Below the pieces are notes generated by a model. That model was given only the letters and a program-made list of their open reading frames with translations. It had not been told where the DNA came from and ran no database searches. A DNA stretch of 64,000 bases, from assembly GCA_030692765.1 (NCBI GenBank), contig JAUYUB010000019.1, forward strand, positions 16,477-80,476, given 5' to 3'. Positions 7,890 to 17,045 of the stretch are shown in pieces. The stretch comes from Sulfuricurvum sp. (lineage in GTDB: Bacteria; Campylobacterota; Campylobacteria; Campylobacterales; Sulfurimonadaceae). Made by a program: the position numbers and the translations under genes. Every line of letters starts with the position of its first letter. The first letter of the stretch is position 1.

Positions 7890-9802
7890 GTAATGCAATG
7901 CGTCAAAAAATGGCGGATACGATCCGATTTTTAGCGGCTGATATGGTTCAACAAGCAAATTCTGGTCACCCGGGTGCTCCAATGGGGCTTGCAGATATCG
8001 CCGTTGTTTTATCGGAACACATGTCTCATAATCCAAAAGATCCGACATGGCTTAATCGTGATCGTATCGTTTTTTCAGGTGGACATGGAACGGGGCTTAT
8101 TTATTCATTGAATCATCTTTGGGGATACGGATTAGAGATCGATGATCTGAAGCAATTTCGTCAATTAGACTCTAAAACGCCTGGACATCCTGAATATCGC
8201 CACACTCCTGGCATTGAAATCACTACAGGGCCTTTGGGTCAGGGAATTGCGAATGCAGTTGGCTTTTCGATGGCGTCTAAATATGTGGGACATAAGGTTA
8301 ACTCTGAAACGGCACCATTGATTGATCACCGTGTCTATTGTTTATGCGGCGATGGGGATTTGGAAGAGGGGATCAGTTATGAAGCATGTTCGATTGCCGG
8401 ACATATGGGATTGGATAATTTAGTACTGATTTATGATTCTAACCGTATCACTATTGAGGGTTCGACGGAACTTAGTTTAAGTGAAAACATTCGCGATCGT
8501 TTTGAATCACAGAAATGGGCTGTTCTAGAAATCGATGGTCATAATTTTGATGAAATTGATGGGGCATTAACGCAGGCAAAAACCATGACACGACCTGTTT
8601 TGATTATTGCTAACACGGTCATCGCAAAAGGTGCCGGAAAACTTGAGGGTTCTCACCATGCGCATGGTGCACCGTTGGGCCATGATGTGATCAAAGCGGC
8701 AAAAGAAGCTGCTGGATTTGATCCGGAAGCGACGTTTGCTGTTGATGCTGATGTGCTAGAGCGTTTTCGTTGTGCAATCGAAAAAGGGGAGTTGGCACAG
8801 CGTGAATGGAACCATCGACTCAAAGAGCTTCCACTTATGGAACAAAATGAAGCGTATGAGCAATTTATCAATCCAGATTTTAGCCGAATACAATGGCCAA
8901 CATTTGAAAAAGCAGATGCTACGCGCAATACGAATGGGATTATTCTCAATGCAATTGCCAAAGCGATTCCCGGCTTTTTGGGAGGATCTGCTGATCTTGC
9001 TCCTTCGAATAAAACAGAGCTTAGTAACATGGGTGAATTTCCTAAAGGAAAAAATATCCATTTTGGTATCCGTGAGCATGCGATGGCATCCATCACCAAT
9101 GCAATGGCGTTATATGGTCCGCTCTTGCCATTTAGTGCTACCTTCTTTGTCTTCAGTGATTATCTGAAACCTGCAGCACGTATCGCAGCACTTGCCGGTA
9201 TCCAACAGTTCTTCATCTGGACACATGACAGTATTGGTGTGGGTGAAGATGGTCCAACGCATCAGCCCATAGAGCATTTAAGCCAATTTAGAGCACTTCC
9301 AAACTTTTACGTTTACCGTCCTGCGGATGGTACTGAAAATATGAAAGCATGGAAGAAAGCCCTTTCGATGAAAAGCTCTCCAAGTGCCTTTGTCTGTTCG
9401 CGTCAGAATCTTCCAGTATTGTCTACACCACTTAAGGGTGATGTTGAAAACGGCGGATATTTGTTGAGTGAAGTGGCTAATGCAACAGTTACCTTGATGG
9501 CTTCTGGATCGGAAGTTTCTTTGGCATTAGAAACTGCTAAAGAACTAGCGGCACGCGGCGTGATGGCAAATGTGGTGAGTGTACCATGTTACGATTTGTT
9601 AATCGAACAACCTCTAAGTTACATTGACTCGATTATTAAACCCGATACAAAAAAAGTGGCGATTGAAGCGGCTCGTGGATTGGAGTGGTACCGTTTTGCG
9701 GATACGGTTATTGCAATGGATACATTTGGTGCGAGTGCTCCTGCAGATCAGTTATTTAAACATTTTGGATTCAGTGCGCAAGCTATCGCTGAACGCGTCT
9801 AA
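7886..9802 (+). CDS. tkt: Transketolase
   Basis: Thiamine-diphosphate enzyme that moves two-carbon units between sugar phosphates in the non-oxidative pentose phosphate pathway. 638 residues, slightly shorter than the E. coli enzyme. The N-terminal ThDP domain has QANSGHPGAPMGLAD and the cofactor loop GDGDLEEG. The middle pyrimidine domain has FGIREHAM, and FSATFFVFSDY is also conserved. A C-terminal domain follows. It overlaps ispA by 4 bases. Transketolase plus ispA is a recurrent pairing, since glyceraldehyde 3-phosphate feeds the DXP pathway; a functional link here is inference. Confidence 0.97.
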   Translation: MSNAMRQKMADTIRFLAADMVQQANSGHPGAPMGLADIAVVLSEHMSHNPKDPTWLNRDRIVFSGGHGTGLIYSLNHLWGYGLEIDDLKQFRQLDSKTPGHPEYRHTPGIEITTGPLGQGIANAVGFSMASKYVGHKVNSETAPLIDHRVYCLCGDGDLEEGISYEACSIAGHMGLDNLVLIYDSNRITIEGSTELSLSENIRDRFESQKWAVLEIDGHNFDEIDGALTQAKTMTRPVLIIANTVIAKGAGKLEGSHHAHGAPLGHDVIKAAKEAAGFDPEATFAVDADVLERFRCAIEKGELAQREWNHRLKELPLMEQNEAYEQFINPDFSRIQWPTFEKADATRNTNGIILNAIAKAIPGFLGGSADLAPSNKTELSNMGEFPKGKNIHFGIREHAMASITNAMALYGPLLPFSATFFVFSDYLKPAARIAALAGIQQFFIWTHDSIGVGEDGPTHQPIEHLSQFRALPNFYVYRPADGTENMKAWKKALSMKSSPSAFVCSRQNLPVLSTPLKGDVENGGYLLSEVANATVTLMASGSEVSLALETAKELAARGVMANVVSVPCYDLLIEQPLSYIDSIIKPDTKKVAIEAARGLEWYRFADTVIAMDTFGASAPADQLFKHFGFSAQAIAERV

Positions 9803-9804
9803 TA

Positions 9805-10557
9805 ATGACCGATTCACCTGAATATCTTGAAAAAAAAGTTTTTTTTGATTCCCTGATAACTCTCTATGGGCGCAATGTCGCCGTAGAAGTTTTACGTGAT
9901 GACACGATTCAAATACACAAACTTCATCTTTCAAAGAGCAATCGCAGCGATGAGACGATCGAAGAGATTCTTTCGCTTGCCGATATGCGCGGTGTGGAGA
10001 TAAAATATCATTCCAAAGACTCTTTATCCCGTATCTCAAAAAACAGCGCACAAGACCAAGGTGTAGCGATCGATGTTCACTCCTCAAATTATCGTCATGC
10101 CAACTCCATTACACATGACTTTCCTAATGATTTTCGTTTTTTAGCACTGGATGGAATCAATAACCCTCAAAATCTTGGGATGATTGTCCGATCGGCTGCT
10201 GCGAGTAAAATTGATGGGATTATCTTGCCTCGTAAAAACAGTACGAAACTCTCCCCTCTGGTGATGAAAGCAAGCGCAGGAACGCTTTTTAAGATTCCTA
10301 TTTATTATTGCAACGATTTGGAAGAAATTTTGACCCTGAGAGATACTGCTATCATAACGCTCTCATCACATGCGTCAGCGGACATTCATTCGCTGAAAAT
10401 CCCACCTCGTTCTATTTTCGTTTTGGGAAATGAGAGTGAAGGTGTGAGTGAGAAAGTAGCAGCATCTTCTACACACAGTGTCTCTATTACGATGCATCGT
10501 GGAGTTGAATCGCTCAATGTCGCGGTGACAGCAGGGATAGTTAGCTTCCTACCATAA
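9805..10557 (+). CDS. SpoU/TrmH-family RNA 2'-O-methyltransferase
   Basis: S-adenosylmethionine-dependent 2'-O-ribose methyltransferase with the knotted SPOUT fold. 250 residues. An N-terminal substrate-binding region (about 1-95) is followed by the catalytic domain with motif 1 (NPQNLGMIVRSA), motif 2 (FVLGNESEGVS) and motif 3 (ESLNVAVTAGI). The overall shape resembles RlmB, which methylates G2251 of 23S rRNA, but the exact nucleotide cannot be assigned. It starts 2 bases after tkt and its last 17 bases overlap the opposite-strand thioredoxin gene. Confidence 0.88.
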   Translation: MTDSPEYLEKKVFFDSLITLYGRNVAVEVLRDDTIQIHKLHLSKSNRSDETIEEILSLADMRGVEIKYHSKDSLSRISKNSAQDQGVAIDVHSSNYRHANSITHDFPNDFRFLALDGINNPQNLGMIVRSAAASKIDGIILPRKNSTKLSPLVMKASAGTLFKIPIYYCNDLEEILTLRDTAIITLSSHASADIHSLKIPPRSIFVLGNESEGVSEKVAASSTHSVSITMHRGVESLNVAVTAGIVSFLP

Positions 10558-10864
10558 GGTTATAGGGTCGGCGGATGGCATCCGTTATTTCTACAACACT
10601 CATATTGCGGCTTTTACGCAAAAACTCCCGCCCTTCAAAAAAGATGAGAACGGTCGGGACAGTAAAGACGCTGTAATAAGAACTGATATCAGGTGTTTCA
10701 GAGATATCGATGCTCTCAATCTTAAAGGACAAGAATTCACCCATAATGGCGTCAGAGAGTTTGGGTTTAAGAACATGGCAAACACCGCATGATGGAGCAC
10801 TGAAATAGAGCATCACGGCATCGTTGGCTTGAAGGGTGTTTTGTATTTTTTCTAGTTTCTGCAT
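10541..10864 (-). CDS. Thioredoxin-family protein
   Basis: A 107-residue cytoplasmic thioredoxin fold with no signal peptide. The redox pair is Cys26-Gly-Val-Cys29 (SAPSCGVCH), and the cis-proline is Pro70 (TVPT). CGVC differs from the CGPC of thioredoxin 1, so this is a variant rather than the main thioredoxin. It is alone on its strand: its 3' end overlaps the methyltransferase by 17 bases, and its start is 27 bases from a divergent radical SAM gene. Confidence 0.88.
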   Translation of the reverse strand: MQKLEKIQNTLQANDAVMLYFSAPSCGVCHVLKPKLSDAIMGEFLSFKIESIDISETPDISSYYSVFTVPTVLIFFEGREFLRKSRNMSVVEITDAIRRPYNLMVGS

Positions 10865-10891
10865 TCGGTATTATAACGTAAGGAAGTGATT

Positions 10892-11776
10892 GTGAAGTTT
10901 CATCGTGCCTACATCGAAATTACGAATGTATGCGGTTTAGCATGCAGTTTTTGTCCTCCAAAGGATCAGCCGACCCAGACAATGAGTCTTTCTTTCTTTG
11001 AATCCATTTTACTACAACTTCAAGAGTATACTCGGGATATAGCCCTGCATGTGATGGGCGATCCTATGGTTTTGTCTAATTTAAGTGATTATTTGGATGT
11101 TGCGCATGCATTAGGCTTTTCAGTCATGATTACGACAAGCGGTTTTTATTTGGATGAACCTCGTCGCACAATGCTGTTTCACCCGTGTATCAAACAAGTC
11201 AATGTCTCATTGAACAGTTTTAATAAAAACAGTGTTTCTCGCAGCTTTGATGCATATATGGAAAATGTTTTAGCACTATGCGATGAAAAACTGCATCAGA
11301 CACGTGAATTCTTTATCAATTTGCGATTATGGAATTTGGATGAAGTATGTAGTGAAGAAGACTTTAATGAAAAGCTTTTTCTCCTCTTAGAAAAACATTT
11401 TGCTCTAGGGGCAGGATTTATACGGACTCAGATAAGTGGTGAGCGGCAATCTTTGCGTGTAGCGTCAAAAATATTGCTCCATTTTGATCGATATTTTCAA
11501 TGGCCCAGTTTGAATAATGAAATCTCTGGTGATGGATATTGTCACGGATTGAGTAAGCAAATCGCAGTATTGGCGGATGGTCGTGTGGTGCCGTGTTGCT
11601 TGGATGGTGAGGGAGTTATTGAATTAGGTAACCTACATGTGACAAATTTGGGTAAAATTCTAACATCCGAGCGTGCTTGCACAATGCTTAATGGTTTTAA
11701 AAATGGTCATGCAGTTGAAGAACTATGCCAAAAATGCAGTTATAAAGAACGTTTTGAGAAAGGGGAACTATCATGA
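10892..11776 (+). CDS. Radical SAM protein with a C-terminal SPASM-like cysteine region
   Basis: Binds a 4Fe-4S cluster through Cys14, Cys18 and Cys21 (CxxxCxxC in CGLACSFC) and cleaves S-adenosylmethionine. The C-terminal part has PCCLDGEGVIELGNL and CQKCSYKE, like the SPASM regions that hold extra clusters. 294 residues from GTG 10892, chosen because AAGGA (10880-10884) has good spacing to it; a GTG at 10886 would be only 1 base from that site. The substrate is unknown, and no peptide precursor was seen next to it. Its stop overlaps the corA start (ATGA). Confidence 0.85.
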   Translation: MKFHRAYIEITNVCGLACSFCPPKDQPTQTMSLSFFESILLQLQEYTRDIALHVMGDPMVLSNLSDYLDVAHALGFSVMITTSGFYLDEPRRTMLFHPCIKQVNVSLNSFNKNSVSRSFDAYMENVLALCDEKLHQTREFFINLRLWNLDEVCSEEDFNEKLFLLLEKHFALGAGFIRTQISGERQSLRVASKILLHFDRYFQWPSLNNEISGDGYCHGLSKQIAVLADGRVVPCCLDGEGVIELGNLHVTNLGKILTSERACTMLNGFKNGHAVEELCQKCSYKERFEKGELS

Positions 11777-12726
11777 TTAAATGTTTTGTGAAAAATGAAA
11801 ACGCTATTGCACTCATTGACACCATGTCTGAACTCGATGGAGATGTTATTGATCGGGTTATCTGGATTGATATGCTCATGCCAACCCATGATGAAATTAT
11901 TTTTATTGAAAATACTTTTGGGATTAAATTTCCGACGAAGCAAGAAACTGAAGAGATTGAGATCAGTTCACGTTATTGGGAAGAAAATGATAAGATTGAA
12001 ATCAACAGCTATTTTTTGATCAGCTCAAATCAGAACTCTTTTAATGAAACCGTCTCTTTTATCCTTTATCGAGGGCTTCTGATTTCGATTCGATACGCTT
12101 CCCTGTACACCTTTGAAGAGTTCAATCGTAAAGTCTACGCGACACCGCAGCAATTTGATACCGGTTATGACGTATTTTGTAATCTACTGGATATCCGTAT
12201 TGATGCGGATGCAGATATTATCGAGAAACTTTCACGGGACATTGCAAGAATCCGTAAACATGTCTTTACGGATTATAAAAATGATGATGAAGAGATCTTG
12301 GAAAAAATCTCTTCATTTGAAGATTTGAACATGCAAATCCGAGAAAGTTTAACGGATAAACAGCGTATCCTGAGCTCATTTTTAAAATCAGACAAATACA
12401 AACCATCGTTGAAACATGATGTTACCGTCATGTTAAAAGATATAAAATCGCTGGTTGATTATACGGATTTTAATTTCCAAAGATTGGATTACTTACAGAA
12501 TGTATTCGTAGGACTTTTGAGTATTCAGCAAAATAAAGTTATCAAAATCTTTACTATTGTGAATGTTATTTTCTTGCCTCCGACGCTTATCGCGAGTATC
12601 TATGGGATGAATTTTCAGATTATGCCGGAGTTGAATTGGGAATATGGTTATGCAGTATCGGTAGTACTGATGATATTTTCATCGATCTTGCCGATTTATA
12701 TTTTCAAACGAAAAGGATTGATTTAA
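11773..12726 (+). CDS. corA: CorA-family divalent metal ion transporter
   Basis: Pentameric inner-membrane channel for Mg2+ or related ions. 317 residues: a large acidic cytoplasmic N-terminal domain with a long helix (about 150-250), then two membrane helices at the C-terminus (about 255-275 and 290-310). The selectivity motif is Gly-Met-Asn (278-280, in YGMNF). The C-terminus ends in basic KRKG, facing the cytoplasm. It overlaps the radical SAM gene by 4 bases. The preferred ion (Mg, Co, Ni, Zn) is not readable from sequence. Confidence 0.93.
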   Translation: MIKCFVKNENAIALIDTMSELDGDVIDRVIWIDMLMPTHDEIIFIENTFGIKFPTKQETEEIEISSRYWEENDKIEINSYFLISSNQNSFNETVSFILYRGLLISIRYASLYTFEEFNRKVYATPQQFDTGYDVFCNLLDIRIDADADIIEKLSRDIARIRKHVFTDYKNDDEEILEKISSFEDLNMQIRESLTDKQRILSSFLKSDKYKPSLKHDVTVMLKDIKSLVDYTDFNFQRLDYLQNVFVGLLSIQQNKVIKIFTIVNVIFLPPTLIASIYGMNFQIMPELNWEYGYAVSVVLMIFSSILPIYIFKRKGLI

Positions 12727-12786
12727 CAATCGTTCTTTGGGTACACGTATGGTACTATTATATCTAATACATTAAAGGATACACTT

Positions 12787-13932
12787 TTGGACAGGCGGAT
12801 ACGCTATTTTATAGAAGACTATTGGGACATATTTTTAGGAATATTTTCCATGTTACTCGCTTTTTTCTTTCATGCACAAGGTGATGGTATCATGGCTACT
12901 ATTTTTGCAGCCATAGGCATTGCCGCCCTCTCCTTGACAGTTGCTGAAGTTGCCGACATCCTTTCAGAACGGCTACATGAACCTTATGGCAGTTTTGTTT
13001 TAACTTTTAGCGCGGTTGTCGTTGAGATTGTATTGCTCTATATGATTTTATTGGAAGCACGGCATTCACCAGGAGTACTAGAGACGGTTAAGGGGGGAAT
13101 TATCTCTGCTGTGATTGTCGACCTGAATGTCCTTCTGGGCCTTTCAGTATTTTTGGGAGGACTTGCCTTTACACAGCAGCAACACAACAAAGAGACCTCT
13201 AGTGCTTACAGTACCGTTTTATTTGTGGCATCTTCTGCTCTATTAGTACCCGGGCTTTTAAGTCATACCGATCATGGATCGCTGGTTTTGACGCAAGTGA
13301 GTCATCTGATCGCTGGTTTGCTCATGTTCTTCTATCTTATAATTTTTATTTTTCAAACCCAAACGCACACCCATTTCTTCAAAGCAACGGCGCGAAGCCG
13401 TTTCTTTCGTTTAAAACGTAAGATCGAAGAAGAGGGTGAAGTAGACGAAAATGATTCAAGTGATTACATTTTTGAACATTTTCATACTGCAGTCAATTTT
13501 GCAGTTATTCTTGTGTTGATCGGTATTATTGCGATTGGCGCAGAAATTTTTGCAAAAGATGGGATTAAGCTTGCGTATCAATACGGGATTTCAGCGGGAC
13601 TCTCAGGATTGCTTATTGCAATTATTAGCGTTTCACCTGAAATTTTCACGGCGGTACGTGCGGCGCGAAATGATCAAATACAGCGTGTTGTTAACATTGC
13701 GATGGGAGCTTCAACGGTTTCTATTATTTTGACGGTCCCAATTTTGATGCTTTTAGCGTTTTACTCAGGCATCAATTTAACACTTGATTTTAATCCACTA
13801 CAAATCGGAGCGCTTTTGCTAACGATTTTATTGGTATCGAGAACAACAGAAGATGGAGAAACAAATTATTTTGAAGGTGCTTCTCATCTTATGTTTTTTC
13901 TTAGTTATGCGATTGTTGCAACCTATTACTGA
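12787..13932 (+). CDS. chaA: ChaA-type calcium/cation:proton antiporter
   Basis: Inner-membrane exchanger of the CaCA superfamily. 381 residues with about 10-11 hydrophobic segments. The two inverted alpha repeats carry the acidic motifs, FSAVVVEIVLLYMIL in the first half and SPEIFTAVRAARNDQIQRV in the second. HEPYGSFVLT and NVLLGLSVFLGG match ChaA rather than eukaryotic exchangers. An acidic/basic loop at about 210-235 splits the halves. TTG 12787 is used because AAAGGA (12774-12779) has ideal spacing. Its TGA shares a base with the yaaA ATG. Confidence 0.88.
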   Translation: MDRRIRYFIEDYWDIFLGIFSMLLAFFFHAQGDGIMATIFAAIGIAALSLTVAEVADILSERLHEPYGSFVLTFSAVVVEIVLLYMILLEARHSPGVLETVKGGIISAVIVDLNVLLGLSVFLGGLAFTQQQHNKETSSAYSTVLFVASSALLVPGLLSHTDHGSLVLTQVSHLIAGLLMFFYLIIFIFQTQTHTHFFKATARSRFFRLKRKIEEEGEVDENDSSDYIFEHFHTAVNFAVILVLIGIIAIGAEIFAKDGIKLAYQYGISAGLSGLLIAIISVSPEIFTAVRAARNDQIQRVVNIAMGASTVSIILTVPILMLLAFYSGINLTLDFNPLQIGALLLTILLVSRTTEDGETNYFEGASHLMFFLSYAIVATYY

Positions 13933-14669
13933 TGATTATTCTTTTTGCACCCAGTGAAGGAAAGCGCAGTGGAGGAGAATCCGCTAGCATAAAGCCTTTA
14001 TCCTTCATTTTCACCGAACTGTATGAAAAACGCCTTGAAGTCATTTCAAAATATGAAAAAGCAGTACAAGCGGGAAGCTATGATGATTTAAAAGAACTCT
14101 TTGGTATCAAAGACGAAAAAGAGTTTGCACGGTATAAAATACCATTTGATTGTGCACCTACTATGAAGGCGATAGAGCGCTACGATGGCGTCGCATACGA
14201 TTATCTCTCATATGGCGATCTTGATGCGTCACAACAAGCTTATATCGATCACAATGTCATCCTCTTCTCTAATTTATTTGGACCAATACAAGCCTGTGAT
14301 TGTATCCCTGAGTATAAACTCAAACAGGGTTCAATGATTGACTCAATGGCGCCGGAAAAATTCTATAAAAAATATTTCACAGACTCTCTGAATGCATATA
14401 TTGGAAATCAAGAAGTATTGGATTTACGGGCAGGATTTTACGATAAGTTTTATACGCCAAAAAATACAGCGATGACATTGAAGTTTTTAAAAGAGGGAAA
14501 AGTAGTGAGTCATTGGGCAAAAGCTTATAGAGGATTGGTCCTTAGGGCTATTGCACAGAATAACATACTATCCTTTGAAGATTTTAAGCGGTTAAACATC
14601 GATGGGCTTACGCTTAGTGAGATGATTAAAACAGAGAAAAAAAATGAGATTATCTATACAATCGGGTGA
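13932..14669 (+). CDS. yaaA: YaaA family peroxide-stress protein
   Basis: A 245-residue cytoplasmic protein of the YaaA/DUF328 family. In E. coli YaaA limits free intracellular iron and protects DNA during peroxide stress, and the fold can bind DNA. MIILFAPSEGKR at the start and SHWAKAYRGLVLRAIAQNN near the C-terminus are the family marks. It starts on the last base of the chaA stop (TGATG), so the two are coupled; pairing a cation exchanger with an iron-control protein is suggestive only. Confidence 0.88.
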   Translation: MIILFAPSEGKRSGGESASIKPLSFIFTELYEKRLEVISKYEKAVQAGSYDDLKELFGIKDEKEFARYKIPFDCAPTMKAIERYDGVAYDYLSYGDLDASQQAYIDHNVILFSNLFGPIQACDCIPEYKLKQGSMIDSMAPEKFYKKYFTDSLNAYIGNQEVLDLRAGFYDKFYTPKNTAMTLKFLKEGKVVSHWAKAYRGLVLRAIAQNNILSFEDFKRLNIDGLTLSEMIKTEKKNEIIYTIG

Positions 14670-14683
14670 ATTTTAAATAGCTC

Positions 14684-14712
14684 TTGACTTTTAAAGAAAA
14701 TGTATATATAAT
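14684..14712 (+). promoter_or_regulatory. Strong sigma-70 promoter of the tRNA-tuf-secE-nusG operon
   Basis: TTGACT (14684-14689), a 17-base spacer and TATAAT (14707-14712), about 20 bases before the first tRNA. It is the only promoter noted here with both a good -35 and a perfect -10, as expected for stable RNA genes. Confidence 0.8.
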
Positions 14713-14732
14713 TTCGGCTCCATTTCGTACAC

Positions 14733-14809
14733 GCCGGCATAGCTCAGTTGGCTAGAGCAGCTGATTTGTAATCAGCAGGCCCGGGGTTCAAGTCCTCGTG
14801 CCGGCACCA
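14733..14809 (+). tRNA. tRNA-Thr (anticodon TGT)
   Basis: 77 bases with encoded CCA. The acceptor GCCGGCA pairs with TGCCGGC, the D loop is AGCTCAGTTGG, the anticodon loop TTTGTAA sits on stem CTGAT/ATCAG, and the T loop is GTTCAAG. First of four clustered tRNAs ahead of tuf. Confidence 0.97.
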
Positions 14810-14862
14810 TGAACGAAATCGGAATGCATTACAATTATCAGTGTTAGACCAGATTAGGCCGT

Positions 14863-14948
<86 letters not shown>

Positions 14949-14951
14949 TCT

Positions 14952-15028
<77 letters not shown>

Positions 15029-15126
15029 CTGGGAGCTGAAGTACAATTCATAAAACTACTTCATAATTACCTAAAACCGTAAAATAGTTTTTAAGCTTCC
15101 AAAATACAAATATATTTATTGTTTAT

Positions 15127-15201
<75 letters not shown>

Positions 15202-15255
15202 GTAACCAGTTTGTAATTTTTTGAAAGCTTGAAAGCTATTTCAGCTGTTTTTTGG

Positions 15256-15261
15256 TATAAT
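15256..15261 (+). promoter_or_regulatory. Secondary -10 box in front of tuf
   Basis: TATAAT after a T run (GTTTTTTGG), 37 bases before the tuf ATG. It could give tuf its own transcript besides read-through from the tRNA promoter. Confidence 0.5.
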
Positions 15262-15297
15262 TCCAAATTCATTTTAAATATTCAGTCGGAGGACACT

Positions 15298-16497
15298 ATG
15301 GCAAAAGAAAAGTTTACACGTACTAAACCACACTGTAACATCGGTACTATCGGTCACGTTGACCACGGTAAAACTACGTTGACAGCAGCAATTACAGCAG
15401 TTCTTGCTACTAAAACTGGTGCGAAATTTATGGACTACGATCAAATCGATAACGCTCCAGAAGAGCGCGAGCGCGGAATCACGATCGCTACTTCACACGT
15501 TGAGTACGAAACAGATGCGCGTCACTATGCACACGTTGACTGTCCTGGTCACGCGGACTATGTCAAGAACATGATTACTGGTGCTGCACAAATGGACGGT
15601 GCTATTCTTGTTGTTTCTGCAGCAGATGGCCCAATGCCACAAACACGTGAGCATATCTTGCTTTCACGTCAAGTTGGTGTTCCATACATCGTTGTTTTCA
15701 TGAACAAAGAAGACTTGGTTGATGACGAAGAACTTCTTGAGCTAGTTGAGATGGAAATTCGTGAACTTCTTGATATGTATGATTTCCCAGGTGACGATAC
15801 TCCAATCGTAGCTGGATCTGCATACCAAGCGCTTGAAGAAGCGAAAAAAGGTATCATCGGTGACTGGGCTGCTAAAATCATTAAATTGATGGACGAAGTA
15901 GACCGTTATATTCCTCAGCCAGTTCGTGAAATGGATAAAGATTTCTTGATGCCAGTAGAGGACGTTTTCTCAATCTCTGGTCGTGGAACTGTTGTTACTG
16001 GTCGTATCGAGCGTGGTACTATCAAAATCGGTGAAACTATCGAAATCGTTGGTATCCGTGATACACAAACAACAACTGTAACAGGTGTTGAAATGTTCCG
16101 TAAAGAAATGGAAATGGGTGAAGCAGGCGATAACTGCGGAATCTTGCTTCGTGGTACTAAGAAAGAAGATGTTGAGCGTGGACAAGTTCTTTGTAAGCCT
16201 AAATCAATTACTCCTCACACAAAATTTGAGGCAGAGATTTATGTATTGAGCAAAGAAGAGGGTGGACGTCATACTCCATTCTTCACTAACTATCGCCCAC
16301 AATTCTATGTTCGTACAACGGACTGTACTGGTGCAATCACTTTGCAAGAAGGTACTGAAATGGTTATGCCTGGTGATAACGTAAAAATTATTGCTGAATT
16401 AATTCACCCAATCGCTATGGAAGATGGAACTCGTTTCGCTATCCGTGAGGGTGGACGTACTGTCGGTGCAGGTGTTGTTTCTAAAATCCTTGCATAA
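15298..16497 (+). CDS. tuf: Translation elongation factor Tu
   Basis: GTPase that delivers aminoacyl-tRNA to the ribosome. 399 residues. The P loop GHVDHGKT is at 19-26, the switch region [12 protein letters not shown] follows, DCPGHADY is the G3 motif and NKED the G4 motif. Domains 2 and 3 are complete, to [13 protein letters not shown] 15298 follows GGAGG (15288-15292), so an upstream in-frame start at 15229 is rejected. It is the only tuf gene in the window, in the tufB-type context next to tRNAs and secE. Confidence 0.99.
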   Translation: MAKEKFTRTKPHCNIGTIGHVDHGKTTLTAAITAVLATKTGAKFMDYDQIDNAPEERERGITIATSHVEYETDARHYAHVDCPGHADYVKNMITGAAQMDGAILVVSAADGPMPQTREHILLSRQVGVPYIVVFMNKEDLVDDEELLELVEMEIRELLDMYDFPGDDTPIVAGSAYQALEEAKKGIIGDWAAKIIKLMDEVDRYIPQPVREMDKDFLMPVEDVFSISGRGTVVTGRIERGTIKIGETIEIVGIRDTQTTTVTGVEMFRKEMEMGEAGDNCGILLRGTKKEDVERGQVLCKPKSITPHTKFEAEIYVLSKEEGGRHTPFFTNYRPQFYVRTTDCTGAITLQEGTEMVMPGDNVKIIAELIHPIAMEDGTRFAIREGGRTVGAGVVSKILA

Positions 16498-16503
16498 TTT
16501 TAC

Positions 16504-16519
16504 CCGACCTTAGGGTCGG
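16504..16519 (+). terminator. Hairpin between tuf and rpmG
   Basis: CCGACC (16504-16509) pairs with GGTCGG (16514-16519) around a 4-base loop, with no T tract after it. It is more likely an RNA-processing or stability element than a full terminator. Confidence 0.45.
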
Positions 16520-16534
16520 AACATAAGGCCTAAA

Positions 16535-16687
16535 ATGCGCGAAAATATACATTTAGCTTGTGAAAAGTGTACACGTCGTAACTATCACATTACTAAGAAT
16601 AAAAAAACTCATACTGAGAAATTCTCAGCAAACAAATTTTGTAAATTCTGTCGTGAGCATACTGTTCACAAAGAAGCAAAACTTTAA
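16535..16687 (+). CDS. rpmG: 50S ribosomal protein L33
   Basis: A 50-residue large-subunit protein, the usual length. Two CxxC pairs, Cys9/Cys12 (LACEKC) and Cys36/Cys39 (KFCKFC), mark the zinc-binding form. ATG 16535 follows AAGG (16525-16528). It sits between tuf and tRNA-Trp, the standard place in this phylum. Confidence 0.97.
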   Translation: MRENIHLACEKCTRRNYHITKNKKTHTEKFSANKFCKFCREHTVHKEAKL

Positions 16688-16691
16688 GTTG

Positions 16692-16707
16692 TCCCCTTCG
16701 GGGATTT
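16692..16707 (+). terminator. Short stem-loop between rpmG and tRNA-Trp
   Basis: TCCCC-TTC-GGGGA followed by TTT, 5 bases after the rpmG stop. It probably separates the mRNA from the tRNA for processing, or is a weak terminator. Confidence 0.5.
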
Positions 16708-16710
16708 AAT

Positions 16711-16786
16711 AGGTCAGTAGCTCCAATGGTAGAGCGCCGGATTCCAAATCCGATGGTTGCGGGTTCGAATCCCCCCTGGCCTGCCA
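16711..16786 (+). tRNA. tRNA-Trp (anticodon CCA)
   Basis: 76 bases with encoded CCA. The acceptor AGGTCAG pairs with CTGGCCT (one G-T pair), the anticodon loop is TTCCAAA, and the T arm is GCGGGTTCGAATCCC. It is placed between rpmG and secE, as in many proteobacteria. Confidence 0.97.
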
Positions 16787-16850
16787 CAAGCATTTTAAAC
16801 TAATGATGCTTTCGGGCTTTATTCGTTGGAAATGTCCTAAGGATCATGGT

Positions 16851-17036
16851 ATGAAAAACAGTATTAACAATTATTTCAGATCTGCGAAGTTGGAACTGGC
16901 AAAAGTTATTTTTCCAACAAAACCACAAGTAAAGCAAGCGTTTATTGCTGTTTTAGTGGTTGTGACTTTTGTGGTTCTTTTCTTGGCACTGGTTGACTTT
17001 ACTATGTCATCACTATTATCGGCAATTTTGGGTTAA
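16851..17036 (+). CDS. secE: Preprotein translocase subunit SecE
   Basis: A 61-residue clamp subunit of the SecYEG channel. It has an amphipathic N-terminal half (about 1-30) and a single membrane helix at about 33-55 (AFIAVLVVVTFVVLFLALVD), the short one-helix form. ATG 16851 is chosen since AAGGA (16839-16843) precedes it with 7-base spacing; an upstream in-frame start at 16803 would add a non-conserved extension. nusG follows 9 bases later. Confidence 0.95.
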   Translation: MKNSINNYFRSAKLELAKVIFPTKPQVKQAFIAVLVVVTFVVLFLALVDFTMSSLLSAILG

Positions 17037-17045
17037 GGAAAAAAT

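Noticed and set aside
8653..9099. 148-codon minus-strand frame inside tkt
   Set aside because: Lies wholly within conserved transketolase sequence, with no promoter or ribosome site.
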